Made by a program: the position numbers and the translations under genes | Part shown: piece after piece, positions 1 to 12,620 of the stretch | Numbering within the stretch: the stretch's first letter is position 1 | Layout: every line of letters starts with the position of its first letter | Notes under the pieces: model-generated | The model's input: the letters and a program-made list of their open reading frames with translations, nothing else | Database searches by the model: none | Told to the model about the DNA's origin: nothing | From: Galbula dea | Taxonomy: Eukaryota; Chordata; Aves; Piciformes; Galbulidae | Length of the DNA: 64,000 nt | Reading direction: 5' to 3' | NCBI GenBank assembly: GCA_013399015.1 | Contig: VWZX01009068.1 | Span: forward strand, 366,816-430,815

Positions 1-897
1 TGAGAAGCTGAGCAGCACACTCAAAGAAATAAGGACTCATATTGAGTGGGTGGGGGAAAGAGCAAAAAGAGAACCCTGAGAATTCACACCAGCTGGTGTC
101 AAGTATGGAAATTGGGTGATAATATAAAGAAGCTGGGTTTTCTTCTATCTCCTCAGTAGAGACAGAGGGTGGCTTGGAGCTTTAAGGACATACTTTGCAA
201 AAGTTCATCTTTATTCTTACCCAGGGAGTCACGAACAAGATGCTTCCTAATTTAGGCACCCAAATGGTAGGAGCCTAAAGGTAGGTTTGTGTGACTAGTC
301 CTTTCACTTTCAGGCTACAGAGCCAGTCAAAGCTGCAGCAATAGGTGCATTTCTAGGAGGGCTGGTGAAGCAAGTTCTGCCTCTCATTACCATAAAGGCA
401 GGTCTTGATGTGCCCTTTGTTGCAGACAAAAGGGCATTAGTTAAGGTTATAAACCCTGAAGGTGGCTTTTAATTCAAGATCTGTATAATCTAAGGAGGAC
501 TGAAAACAGAGAGAAGGGGTCCTGGACCTTACCTAGGTCACATAATGCTGTGAGAGTTTGTAAGAGTTAAGAAGAGCATTTTGAAAATGCAAAACTTCAT
601 GCCATTTTGAAGCAGTAGCACAATATCCAAGGAGGTTGTAACTTCAAAACTGAGTCTTGTGTGAGTGTTTACTGAAGATTTACTTTGTGAAGCCAAAGTT
701 GAAGCAAGGTTATACTGAAATGATGACCCACAGGAGGTTGTGATGTATTACTAAAGATGAGGTATGGGATGTTCCCAGGGGAACAGCGCGGTTGGTGATG
801 CTGCCCTATTCCGTTGCTTGAAAGTGCTTCTTGACAAAATGTTGGCATTGTTTAAAGGAAGGTAGCCCTAAATCAACTCTAAATGTCTCTAAATATC

Positions 898-1020
898 TGT
901 GTTCAAAAAAGCATCTAGATGTGATACTTAGTGATGTGGTTTAGTAGCACAGTGGTGATAGGTTGATGGTTGGACTTGGTGATCTCGGAGATCTTTTCTA
1001 ACCTTAATGATTCTGTGTGA
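898..1020 (+). repeat. CR1 LINE 3'-end fragment
   Basis: The segment reads through the standard CR1 3' end: GTGTTCAA-like start, ACTTAGTGATGTGGTTTAG, then GGTTGATGGTTGGACTT, GATCT and a TTCTAACCTTAATGATTCTGTG tail. It is in sense orientation on the + strand, heavily 5'-truncated and diverged. Confidence 0.85.
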
Positions 1021-2404
1021 ACCTAAAGCCATGTGTGGCATCAGCCCTTGATCATTAGAAACTCATTACTTTTTCCTTGCTGCTTAATAGGTTGTGTTTT
1101 CACCTGTGGTGACTCTAGTACTCATGGAAATCTGGAAGTTGGCTTTCTGAGAGCAGTCTATCAAATGCTGATACGTATTTATTTCTGGGCCAATGTGACA
1201 CGTTTATTGCTTCTTGTGATCCTTTAATGTTGGTGCTCTGCATTGCCTGTACATCAGTGCTTCTTCATGGGGTTTCTCCAGCAGCTTGTACAAAGGCATT
1301 AGACAGGAGTCTTGTGTAACACTGGCTTATAAAGCAGAGATAACAATGCTTTCTTTGACCAAGTCCTCTATTCTTTCAGCTTCTGCTGAATTTATAGCCA
1401 CTCCTTAAAGCAAGAGAGGTAGACGTAGTCTGAATTTCACCAGCTTGGACTGAAAGAACTGAACTGTAAGCTCCTGGCATGCTGCTCAATACTGCATCCA
1501 CTTTTTATCTGGTCCCATTTGGTAAGCTGGTGTATTTACTTGAAGAGAGGATTTTTAGAAAGATGTCCAAAAATCTGACCTAAAAAAAAAAGGAGAGAGG
1601 CAATGAACTGTTATTTAAAATGCACTTAATAGTGATTTTGGCTTGAGCTGATTTGGATGCACAAGTCTTTGTCTCCCTCAAAATGCATTTCTTCTAGATG
1701 TTTATCACTGTGACATTGAGGTTTTTATGGTGCTCTGAAGTGCTTCAGAGGAAATGGAGAGTGTTTTAATACTGCTGATTTACTCTTTCAGGTCTGCGGT
1801 AATTTCCTGACTGCCTAATTATAAGGCTTGGTTTAATTTACTCTACACATAATGTTTACTGATGCACATATGGTGCCATATTTCAGGAAACTATACCCAT
1901 ATCAGGTAGTTTTGTGTAAGGCTACAGTGTGTTAACATTTTCATCAAATGAAGGAAATTTGGAGCTGCAACATAATACCCGTGATGGATTATTTTTGTCT
2001 GGCAGAATCCAGAGTGTGGTAGCTATAGCTGCTTCTGCTTTTTGAAATAGGGACTTGATTATTTTTTTTTTCTCTTTCATAAACTGAATGAAGTTGCAGG
2101 AGCAGGGGGTTGGCCTTTCAAAGTGGCTTGGGAGGAATTATGAGGCAAAGCTCAGTGACAGCTCTATTACCTTAGAGTCGATTACTGCACATAGTTTGTT
2201 TATTATTCCTCAAATAATGAGTCTTCATAAAAGCTCACATATTTCAACAAATCTTTTTACTTGCTCCAGGAACTTTAGAAGATGCCTAGGTCTCTAATCA
2301 CTGCAGAGAAAAAAAGAATGGAGTTTTAAAAACTCTTTTTAAGGAGTGACACTGTAAATGTGGGTGAAGCTCAATAGAAGTGTATAATGCTGCTACTCTA
2401 AGGA

Positions 2405-2485
2405 AGAAACCCAAACCCAACTAACCAACCAAAAAACCAACACCAACAAATAAAATTAAAACCAACCAACCAAATCCAAACCCAT
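2405..2485. repeat. A/C-rich low-complexity tract
   Basis: About 80 bp made almost only of A and C, with repeated CCAAC and CCAAA units. It is the complement type of the G/T-rich tracts elsewhere in the window. It is not an exact microsatellite. Confidence 0.8.
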
Positions 2486-2523
2486 ATTTCAAGTGATTTC
2501 TGATTGATGATAATTTTACAGAG

Positions 2524-2590
2524 AGTCATAGAAATGTTGGAGTCGGAAGGGACCTTTAGAGATCGTCTAGTGCAACCCCACTGCTGCCAA
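2524..2590 (-). repeat. CR1 LINE 3'-end fragment
   Basis: Antisense CR1 tail: TCATAGAA, GGAAGGGACCTTTAGAGAT, CTAGTGCAACCCC. Only the last ~65 bp of the element are present. Confidence 0.85.
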
Positions 2591-3349
2591 AAGGGAAGGT
2601 AAAGAACCCTTCATTGTTCTGCAGTGTCAGATAGAGAATTATCTGTAGTCACATCACCTAAAGAAACTTCTAGAAGCTTGGATTCATAAAGACAGCTTCA
2701 AATTTTGATATTCATTATCAATAATGCAGCAGCATGAGGTAGGGAGCACTATAAATGTAGAGGAAAACACAGTCCTTTTCCAAACACTTCTCTAATTCTG
2801 TCCTTCTAATGGATTTATGAACTACATAGAATTTATTTTCCAAGTGGGATCTCAGCATTGCACTTGTTTCTTAATTGACATTTTGTTAAGTAATGGTTTC
2901 TAAAGTATTCTAAAATGCCTTTAATGTTACTTGTTACAAAGCAACCAGAAATAGAAAAAGTTTTGGGTTTGGTTTTTGCTTTGTAGAAACTACTGCAAAG
3001 GAGAAGAAAACAAAACAAAAGCAAAAGAAGCTTAAACCCAACAAAAGCTCTGACAGAAAGCAAACCCAAGGAAAAAAGCCCAGGCTGTGACCTCACTGCA
3101 GGAAGGGCTTTTTTGAGAGGTACAGATGATAATTGATAGTATCAGGTATCAGTCATCTCTGTCCATGGGGCAGGATCAGTTTGTGACTTTGGCTCTTGGA
3201 AAGGATGATGAGAAATCTATTTTTGCAGAACACAATCAATTATTAATATTTTTTCAGCTGTTGTCTGCAACTCCAATAGCGAGGTCTACCAAAGCCACCT
3301 GTCATCAGATTCTAGTGGGCCTAAATCTCTAGGTCTCTTTACTCTTGTG

Positions 3350-3618
3350 GATAGTGATAGGACTAGAGGTAATGGTATGAAGTTGAGTCAGGGGAGATTT
3401 ACGTTAGACATCTGGAAAAGCACCAGAGGGTGCTTGGGCTCTGGAACAACCTCCCCAGGGAGGTGGTCACAGCACCAGGCCTGACAGAGTTCAGGAGGCA
3501 CCTGGGTGTCGTTCTCAGGCACATGGTGTGATCCCTGGGGTGTCCTGTGCAGGGTTAGGAGCTGGACTAGGTAATCCTTGTGGGTCCCTTCCAGCTAGTA
3601 TATTGTAAGATTCTAGGT
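3350..3618 (+). repeat. CR1 LINE 3'-end fragment
   Basis: Sense CR1: GTGATAGGACTAGAGGTAATGG, AGATTTACGTTAGACATCTGG, GGAACAACCTCCCCAGGGAGG, then GGACTAGGTAATCCTTGTGG, CCCTTCCAGC and a degraded ATTGTAAGATTCTA tail. The element has lost a short block after GACATCTGGAAA relative to usual CR1 3' ends. Confidence 0.9.
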
Positions 3619-6493
3619 CTTAGTGCAGGTAATGGTAATACTTAGTATGCCAGCCTGTTCATGCAGCTGGAGGAGGTGGGAATGCAAGTGTGACACGTGT
3701 AGCACATGCTCTATTAACCTTTTAAAGCTTGTTGGATCTAACTGCTTTTAAGTTACTATGCTTGCTCATTATAGTGAAGATGCCTTCATGAAGTGCTTTC
3801 CCAGACAACTTCCTTCCCATTTCTGACCAAATAGGTGTTTAATCTACCCCAAACAGGTTTGTTCCCATTCTCTTATATTTGTAAAAAACCTCAGAGCTCC
3901 AAAGCCACTGTGCCTGACTTAAATGTCATTTCAGCAGAGCCTGAGACAATGCAAGAAAATACACAATGTTTGATCTGTGATTTCTATTTTGCTCCTTATC
4001 CTCCTTCTCCTTCCACTTCTTTTGCAGCAGACCTTCTTGGCTTGGAATCCTAGTGACAATTTTGACACTTTACAGTCCTTCTCAGTTCTCACAAGGATAT
4101 TTTTCAAAGTCCTATCCCTTTTCTTCTCTGCAATTCCTCCTACAATGTTGCCCTATTTTCTTCCTACATATAATATCCTGTTCTGCAACTTTAGCCTTCC
4201 ATGTTCCCCTTGTCACAACTCTACCCTCTCTGGTCATACAGAATGGGAGTGTTAATCACTGTCTTTCACTTCTGCATTGTTTTGACTTCACTAATGGTTT
4301 CTACTGACTGACTTGTATCTCTGTCTTCCTGTTTTTCCAGCATTTTTTGATGGCAAGCTCTGTACTGTCCTCTACCTTTTAATGCCCTGTATCATTCTTT
4401 ATTGATAGAAATAATAAATATTTGATGTTATCCCAGCACTCCAATCACCATTGGGATTTTATTCTGTGCAGACATGAAACAAGGCAGTGTTCTTGCCTTG
4501 AAAATACCCATCTGTCTGGGGGGGTATGTGGTTGTCTGTTCCTCAAACTTTTAAGTTTTTCTCTGCTTTTAGGTAACTACACAAAGGTTGTTAGCAAGGT
4601 CAAGGTTTAATTTTCCCCCAAATCTTTGTGTTTTTTTAAAAGGTAATCAAAATTTTCTGAGTCAGAAAAACTGATAAATTCCCCCTACCCAGAAATCTGT
4701 ACTTTGGCTATCCAAGTGTGATAGGTGTTTTAAATGTTCATCATCTTGCTGTTTAATCTATGAAGATGTAACTGATGGCATTAGTGCCCACATCTACCAT
4801 TTTTGGTCACATCTTGGGTTGTAGTGTGCATACTTGATTGAGACTTTCTCTTTGGCACTATGCTGCAGTGGCTTCTAATGGTCACCACCTTATTCTCCAG
4901 AACTCAATTTCACGATGTGTTGGAGGAGACACATTTTAACTGCCATGGAGAAAGCTTTATTTTCATTTCTTTTGATTAAATTAACGCTTGTTTGGGAGTG
5001 TTCTGCAGCTGCAAACTGGAGTTGGGTCCAGTTTGTAATACACCTTAACTAGAAAAGGGTGAATAAGGTGCTCTTTGTTAAACTTTATAAAAACTAGCAG
5101 TATATAGCTATCTGTAACAAAAGTTTACCAATCTGTTAATCATTAATCTCCTGCTGTGACTTTACCTTCCAGTGTCAGGATTAGACATTTAATTCTCTGC
5201 TAGGCAGTAAGTAGCACAGAGACATTTTGGTTCTAAAATTGTTGTATAGCCACAGAAAACATCATTTCAGTGGGCAGTTTAACCTCTCTGAGCTCAGTTA
5301 TAGCTGTGAACCGACAATGATAAACCAGCCCTAAATAGTGCTTAGAACAGGAGAACATGATGCTATCAAAAACTGCAGCTCACTCTGTGCACCATAAACT
5401 GACTAAATTGACTGAACTGGAAACACATAAAATCTGCCTTGTGCTACACTATTCATACTTGTAAAAATATTTGCAGGTCTTGATGTTTTATATCTTTGTG
5501 CTGCTCTGGCAAAATTAACTATTCTTTTAACTGCATGTTAATTAATGAAGTTTTGTCCATGACAAAATGAATTAAACAAGGCCTTTATTTAATGTTCTTT
5601 CTCCTCCAGATAATGGAGTTTCATGTAGTGGAAACTACCCACACATTGAAGTCACCTCTAACTTAAAAATTCAGTGGGGAAAAAAGTACCTAAAGCATTG
5701 TAGTATGAGTAATAGTTTGTGTCATAATATTTATATCAGAACACAGGGTAAATTAAGATCTTGCAAAGGCATTTGTTAATGTATATGTGACAGCAAGATC
5801 TCGTGCTAGTTTTAGAAGAAAACTTAATGTGGTTTTGCCACATGTCTTGTGACCATTTAAATTCCAGTCCCATTTTACTCCCATTCTCTTCTGAACTGAT
5901 GCTGGTTGTGTGAAACAGTAAAATATCTGGATGCACAAGCCGTCACTTTGGCTGGACTTTGTGGCAGTGTGCAGAGGAACATACAAGATTAGTTTTCCAG
6001 TAGTTATTTACCTTGATGAATAGCCCTAATTGGATGGAATAGACTGGTAATGCTGAGCTAATACTTTTAAATGTCTTGTCTTGTGCAATTAATATTACCT
6101 TGTCATGTATCCATTTCAGCTATTGGATGAGTGTCTTATGTGCATACGCCTGTCACAGCTAACGGATGGTTTTGTCAAGTTATTCTTTATAGCCTGTGGT
6201 GATGGATAGCAAAATCTGTGGTCTCCTGCATGTATAAAAACTGTTAACTATACCTTTCAGCTTCAATGCAAGGGCATCCTAAAACTCAGATAACTGATTT
6301 CTGAAGGAATTATAATGCACGTTTCCATCAGGGGTTAGAAATCTGCTAGATGAGTAACACAGCATAAGAAAATAGAGTTTGATAATTGTATATTTATCAA
6401 ACCTGTGACAGGCAGAATTCAGATATTTCTTCAGCTGCTGCAGCTCTGAACTGCAGAAGGCATCATAGTTACCATAAGAAACAAGATACCCAT

Positions 6494-6509
6494 TTCATTC
6501 ATTCATTCA
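6494..6509. repeat. (ATTC)n short tandem repeat
   Basis: Three to four copies of CATT in a row. A minor microsatellite seed. Confidence 0.6.
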
Positions 6510-7298
6510 GATGGAATGCTACTGTGTATTTACAATGGTAAACACCAAACTGGTGGTTAGTTGATGCTCTTGCTGTCCTTTCAATGGATTTCTTGTATGT
6601 GGCTGTACACCAAAGGTGTTTAATACTGATGAAAATAAGCTGTGCACTTAAACATCCTCAGACTTAACAGTTTCATGGGGCATATTGTTATAATCAGATC
6701 TGTAATGCCACATTTACTTTGGTTAAAAGTTGGATTTCATGTTCATTGAACACAACACTTTGAAACAGATACCTTCTTATGGTTATAAAGGTAAAAATCT
6801 TGATATAACCAGAGAACTGTCAGCATTCATTTAACATGGAAAGCAGTTTTTTCAGTGCAGTGGGTGGTGGTGCAGGTTTTATTGATAATGACATTCAACT
6901 TCAGCAAGTGGATTTTTTTTTTAAATCTTTTCCCTGAGAATGAGATGGAAACCACATAGAATTTTTAAAACCTTTGTGTGTTCCTTCAGAACTGCCACTA
7001 TTTGGTGGATTTTTGGTCCAATAGACTTCAAAAAGTCTAACTGTAGGCACTGAAGTAAGAACTCTTAATTCAGAGAGGGAGCAGAGGTTCTCAGCAAGTG
7101 TTGGGAGTTAGATATCTCCAGAAGGTGATTAGACAAGCGTGAGGCAAACCCTCTCTGGGACTCTCTCTCCCTTAGTGCTGGCTCTAGATGAAACCATTCA
7201 GTAGGGAAGGATTCATGTAGATAGTGACTGGAAATCGATCAGCCATATAATGCAGACTGCTGTGCTGGGGGACTGCTCTCTGAACTGAAGATCTCAGT

Positions 7299-7388
7299 GG
7301 TTTGGGGGTGTTTGGTGTTTGTTTGTTTTTTGTTTAGTTGGGGTGGTGGGGTTTTTGTTGTTGTTTTTTATGTCTCTGGTTTTTTTTC
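7299..7388. repeat. G/T-rich low-complexity tract
   Basis: About 90 bp almost free of A and C on the + strand, with runs such as GGGGGTG, TTTGTTTG and GGGGTGGTGGGG. It is not a simple repeat; it resembles the other G/T tracts in this gene. Confidence 0.8.
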
Positions 7389-7734
7389 CTTTAATGCTTT
7401 GCTATGTATGCAGCACTAATAGTGGTTTTTTTGTATTGAGATGGAACCTATGAAAACTGTTTGTGGATCTTGTTGTACAAGATGCTGTGCAAACAGACCC
7501 AAAGGACTGTCTGAAAGAGTTTTCAATATAATAGTAAAAGAAAGAGTCTGCAAGTGGATGTCAGCAGATTGGCATGGGAAAAAAAGTATGAGGTGACAAT
7601 GTGACAGGTAGTAGCAACACCACAGCATCTTCCTAACTATTGGCAGGTCTCTGATATATTCTTCTTTTTTCTGCCTTTTTCCAACCACTCCATGTTTGTA
7701 TGTATTACTGTGTTAACTATTCTGTGGCTATGTA

Positions 7735-7838
7735 TAGATGTGTTACTTAGGGACATGGTTTAGTGGCATGCTGATGATAGGTTGACAGTTGGACTTGATG
7801 ATCTTAGAGGTCTCTTCCAACCTTAATGATTCTGTATT
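7735..7838 (+). repeat. CR1 LINE 3'-end fragment
   Basis: Sense CR1 3' end: ACTTAGGGACATGGTTTAGTGG, GATAGGTTGACAGTTGGACTT, GATGATCTTAGAGGTCTCTTCC, AACCTTAATGATTCTGTATTC. It is the same subfamily type as the copy at 898-1020. Confidence 0.9.
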
Positions 7839-8589
7839 CAACCATTTTGGCAGTGGAAGGATACTTTCTGGGTAGAATCTGAGCAGAACTAAGTTTTGAG
7901 AGGAATTTAAGAACTGGTGTTCTTAACACATCGGCAGCTTTAGTTGTGTAATAGAAATAAAGGGAGTGTCTCATGCAAACACATATATGCTATTTTGCTT
8001 TGCTTGTTTTTACTGCTCCACTCAGAGGTTGAATGGAAATATTCAGATTTAGCTTTCTCCTTATTCAAATAGAGCTGTCAAGAGCAAATGCATTTTAGAT
8101 AATGTATCTACAATGCCTAACAATATGCCAGTTTTCAGTATGATTATGATTGGGTGTTTTGATGACACCTTGTCTAGTAAGAGCTTTCTTGTCTGCAATG
8201 CAAAATAAAGAAAATTACCTTTCCTGAAGTTTCATCTAACTAAAAATGCATATTTTAAGGAGACTAATGGCTAGCCAGACCTTCAGGCTGAATAGCTCTC
8301 AGTGTGTTGGTTTTGACTACACAGTTTTTCATTCTTAACCACCAAAAAGCTGGAGAAAACATGTAAAAAATGTTTCTGATCCATAAAGTTTCCAGGAACA
8401 GTTACTTAGGGTTTCACTCATCTTCTTGGCTGTCTTTCAAATTTTAGTGAAGTTTAATGTTAATTAGCAGCTATTAGCAAGGTAAAGAGGAAGTTAGTGA
8501 CACCATTCTTACAGTAATATTGTTTCAAACAGATGCTTTTTGTGAAGTAACAGGTGTTTAATCCTCAGTAACTTGTAGAGTGAGTGGAT

Positions 8590-8621
8590 GGTTTGGGGTT
8601 TTTTGGTGGTGTTTGTTTTTT
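8590..8621. repeat. G/T-rich low-complexity tract
   Basis: About 32 bp made only of G and T on the + strand, including GGGGTTTTTTGGTGGTG. Confidence 0.7.
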
Positions 8622-8879
8622 CCTTTCCAATAACTGATAGTATATGTTCTAATCCACCTGGAAAATGCTTAGAAAGGTTTTCTGTTTATGCCTATTAGAG
8701 GTATTTGAAAGAGAATTAGAAGCACAAGGCATGTGTTAAATGAAATTTCTGATTATTGTGTAGAAAACTATTCAGTGCAGGAATTAGAGAAAGCTTAGAA
8801 ATAGTCAGGCTAATATTTTTAATGGTTGCCTGAAGTTAAGCTTCTTAATCCATATTTGGCTTTTAAGTGAGCTGAACTG

Positions 8880-8977
8880 TTTTTGGTGGGTTTGGTTTTG
8901 TTTTGTTTGGGGTTTTTTGTTTGTTGTTGTTGTTTGGGAGTTTGGGGTTTTTTTGTGGTGTGTGTTTGTTTGTTTTT
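8880..8977. repeat. G/T-rich low-complexity tract
   Basis: About 100 bp of nearly pure G and T on the + strand, with TTTTG, TTTGTTG and GGGGTTTTTT blocks and four separate runs of three or more G. It lies about 340 bp upstream of exon 1. Confidence 0.8.
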
Positions 8978-9320
8978 AAAGTAGTGTGCAGCTTTCAATT
9001 CTCATGAATTTGCAATATATTATGTGGGTAACCACCATCATCCTGTACAGATCTGTTCAGTCCTGTAGGGTTAGATGTATACCAGCAGGAATCTCAGGAG
9101 GGTTTTGCAGAGCCTAGGCTCTTAAGTATTTGATATTTCCATGCTTGCTGTAAATGCATAACGTGGAGGAAAGAAAGAAAAAGAAAAAATATCCCAAACT
9201 TCCACACAGTGCTGTGAGATTTGACACATCAATGCTTACATGGAAGTAGCCACTGAATAGAGTGGGAATGTCTATTGATAATCCTCCTTGTATTTACTGC
9301 TCTGCTCTCTCTTGTCCCAG

Positions 9321-9473
9321 CTACGGAAGGCAGTGATGGATCACATATCGGATTCGTTCCTGGAGACCAATGTCCCATTGCTGGTTCTCATTGAGGCTGC
9401 AAAAAGTGGTAATGAGAAAGAAGTGAAGGAGTATGCTCAGGTCTTCCGTGAACATGCCAACAAGTTAGTGGAG
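9321..9473 (+). CDS. CTNNA2: CTNNA2 exon 1 of window: end of M1, start of M2
   Basis: A 153-nt exon (51 codons, phase 0 at both ends) encoding about residues 382-432, from LRKAVMDHISDSFLE through HANKLVE. The acceptor is TTGTCCCAG and the donor GAG|GTAAGTG is a near-perfect consensus. The first ~13 residues complete the long helix that links M1 to M2. The rest forms the first M2 helices of the mechanosensitive M region, which unfolds under tension to expose the vinculin site in M1. Ile in DHISD and Val in KLVE fit alpha-N rather than alpha-E (Val and Ile there, from memory). Skipping this symmetric exon would keep frame. The ATG upstream at 9288 lies in the intron and is not a start. Confidence 0.97.
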
Positions 9474-11730
9474 GTAAGTGACCTTATTGATACAGCTAGA
9501 TGGAGAGGCCAGGAAAAAGTGATATACTGGCTGCAATATTAGAAGTGGCACTTCTGTAATATAGGTTTCAGGAGTCCTGGTCCACTTTATCCTAGGGATT
9601 GCACAGCAAGTGTCTAGATGACTGGCAGAGAAGAGCATGTGGTTTATTTTAGTTGTTCATTGAAGCAGTTGAGCATGTTAAAAATGGTATTTCCAGTATT
9701 TTCTCAAAAGTCACCAGCAACAAGGAGTAATTTCAGTTCAGCATCACTGCCAGTGTGACAGATCTTAATCTCTATTAAGTAAAAAGCCAAATAGATACTA
9801 TACTTCACGGTACTGTATCTGGAGGCTGCCAAAGGCTGCTCTGGACTTAAGAGCTTGTCAGTCTGAACTAAGAAAGGGAAAAGGACACACAGAGCAGGCA
9901 TAGTCTTAAGACCATATTTACTCTTGAAAGGTCTGCATTACATATGTATGTAGCATCTTCTCCTGAAGAGACATACTGTGTAAAGTCAACAAATGATTTC
10001 ACATCTTCAGGGATGGTACTGAACTATAGCTCTATTCTAACATGAGGAGTATAAAACATAATGTCTGCAACTTGGGTGCTCATTGAATGGACCTACAATA
10101 CAATAATGATAATGTTCATCTCAGCTTGCCCTTTAACAAATAAAGAACTGTGTTTCTGGAATACAAATATAACACAGTGGTTTGCTATCATTAAGTGGCA
10201 TTATTGACTTCTCTGTAATAGCATTATTCTGAAGAATATACATCCCCTTTGCACTGTCCCTTCTCTCTAGCCCTGCCATGCGTTCTTTAGCAGAGGGAGG
10301 TGCTATTAAGGAACTACTGATTTGACAAGTATTCAACTATAACTTTCAATAGCTTCTGTTCTTGAAACAAACATTGTCCTAATTCTCTGAGCTGAAGCAA
10401 GGAGTGAAGGTCTCTTGGTTACTGTTGACTAAAGCTAGACATAAATATGTATATGGGGGGGTGGAATTTCAGTGGTGCTGTTTTGGAGCATCCCACTGTT
10501 GCTGTGTACAAAACAGGGAGTCAAAGTACCTCATTCAGGGTCTGGGATTCAGGTGTTTGCTGTAGTACTTCACTTTTAGGCACCTAAAGGTAGGTCCTGG
10601 GGCTTAAAAGCTCTGGCTGGATTCTGTACGCTGCTGGATACAGTAAGGTTTATTGCTGTTATCTGCAAAAGGAGCAGAGGACTCAGTTGGTGCTGACCCC
10701 TCTGGTTTATGCAAATCTTTATTAGTGTTGCCTGGTGACTGGAGCTCTGGCAATGAAAAAAGAAATAGCCAGTAGGTATATAAAGAGAGAATAAAGGAAC
10801 AAACAGAAAACTTCTTCACAATATTCACAGTGACATTGTGGTGGCAATCAGAGTTGTAGCCTTACACCTTATGTGGTTAGTACTAGAGTGGTCCTCTCCT
10901 CCACAGATCTGCAGCAAAGTGTTGCAATTACAGGTCCAATGGTGTTATTAAAAAGTTAAAAATAACCAAGTAGATCTTTTTTTTAAGAACTTACCAACAA
11001 AACACTGATGATAGTAACAATAGATGTCTTTGCCCTGTTATTTTTATTCTTTTTAGATTGTTCCAGAGTATTGGAATCAGATCTTTAATTGATTCTTGTA
11101 TGTCTCTGACACGTGCTACTAATCTGTAGGTCCATCCTTACTCCTTTCCAAGGATGGGTCTTTTCAGATGGATTCTTTCTATTTTAGGTAATGAGGTACC
11201 TTGAAAACATTAATTTCTAGTGCAAGTGTAATCTTGAAACTGAAGTTTCAGGTTCATCAGGCTGCACAAGAAAGTAAATATTTAGAATGGATCTGTGTAT
11301 CTTGTACACTAGATTTTGCACTTAAAATAGTTTCATAATTTTTACTTAATGATAACCAATGGTATCTTAGCAGATGGGCTTTTATGGTTTTGTGGGTCAA
11401 GTATTTTGCAAATAGTAAAATGTAGTTTAAAGATGAGACATAATCAAGTGACTATGAAATGTAAGATCCTTTCCCAGGCACAGGGCCAGAATTGCTTGCT
11501 AATATATGCAAACACAGTTCCACTGAAGTTTGTGGAGTTGCACTTGCTTATGTTAGAGGAATTTGGCACTGCAAATCCAATACTGTGAAAACTCTATTAA
11601 TCATTAATTTTAAAATCAGAACCTGAATTTCCTGGCTGTCTTGCCAAGCTCAACAGAAAATCTGTCAAAAGGTCAGGAAAAATAACCCATGTTTTAATAC
11701 TTCTTTATGTAAAAGCTACATTCTGAGGTT

Positions 11731-11748
11731 AAAAAAAAAAAAAAAAAA
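11731..11748. repeat. (A)18 homopolymer
   Basis: Eighteen consecutive A on the + strand. No gene-like sequence precedes it, so I do not read it as the tail of a processed pseudogene. Confidence 0.85.
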
Positions 11749-11984
11749 GCCTCTTCTTGATATTTGATGAATACAAATAGCTGAATTTTCTTTGCACAGT
11801 CAATACATTTTCAAAACTAGATGCTGTAAGAGGGAGGCTTATGGAAGTTAACTTTCTTTTATAGTCCATATTACAGAATATGTAAATCTTCTCTTAAGAG
11901 CTGTTTTCATTATTTATGTGTTCTGCCTTCCCCTCTTCTTACCATAACATTTTTACCTTTGGCTTTTCATGTGGCTTGCTATGA

Positions 11985-12620
11985 TACAGAATCATTGAAT
12001 TGTTTGGGTTGGGAAAGACTTTAAGAACACCATTCCAACTGTTAACCGAGCCCTGCCAAGTCACAACTGAACCATGTTCTCAGCACCACATCTACTCATC
12101 TTTTCAAACCCTCCAGGGATGGTGACTCCACCACTTCCCTGGGCAGCCTGGGCCAGTGCTTGACAACCCTTTATGTGAAGAAATTGTTCCTTATATCCAA
12201 CCTAAGCCTCCTGTGGTGCAACTTGAGGCTGTTTCCTCTTATCTTATTCCTTGATAGCTGGGAGAAGAGACCAAAACCCACTTCACTACAGCCTCTTCAC
12301 TACAGGGAGTTGTAGAGAGTCAGAAGGTCTCTCCACAGCCTCCTTCTCTCCAGGCCAAACAACCCTAAATCCCACAGCTGCTCTTCATAGCACTTGTGCT
12401 CTAGACCCTTCACCACCTTTGTTGGCCTTCTTTGGACATGCTCCAGCACCTCAATGTCTTTCTTCTAGTGAGGAACCCAAAACTGAACCTAGTGTTTAAG
12501 GTGTGACCTCACCAGTGCCCAGTCCAGGAGGACAACTCCTGCCCTAGTCCTGCTGACCACACTTGTGCTGATCCAAGCCAGGATGATGTTGACCTTCATG
12601 GCCACCTCTTGGCCCTCACC
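11985..12620 (-). repeat. CR1 LINE, ~635 bp 3' part
   Basis: An antisense CR1 copy running from the 3' tail (CAGAATCATTGAATTG, GGTTGGGAAAGAC) through the 3' UTR block (CTGGGCAGCCTGGGCCAGTG) into the end of ORF2 (CTCCAGCACCTCAATGTC, GAGGAACCCAAAACTGAAC, CTCACCAGTGCCCAGT). Stops and frameshifts interrupt the reverse-transcriptase-end coding frame. This is dead, 5'-truncated LINE sequence. Confidence 0.95.

Larger units (their letters stand above)
1..9320 (+). other. CTNNA2: Intron upstream of exon 1 (3' part only)
   Basis: AT-rich intronic sequence with no coding signal. It holds four CR1 fragments (898-1020, 2524-2590, 3350-3618, 7735-7838), an A/C-rich tract at 2405-2485 and G/T-rich tracts at 7299-7388, 8590-8621 and 8880-8977. 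It ends in a clean acceptor, with a pyrimidine-rich stretch at about 9280-9318 followed by CAG at 9318-9320. The short open frames inside it have no family resemblance and look like chance. Confidence 0.9.

Noticed and set aside
9288..9320. ATG-initiated extension of exon 1
   Set aside because: It lies in the pyrimidine tract of the acceptor; homology to alpha-catenin begins exactly at 9321.
11560..11748. Processed pseudogene ending in (A)18
   Set aside because: No gene-like sequence or target-site duplication is recognisable before the A run.
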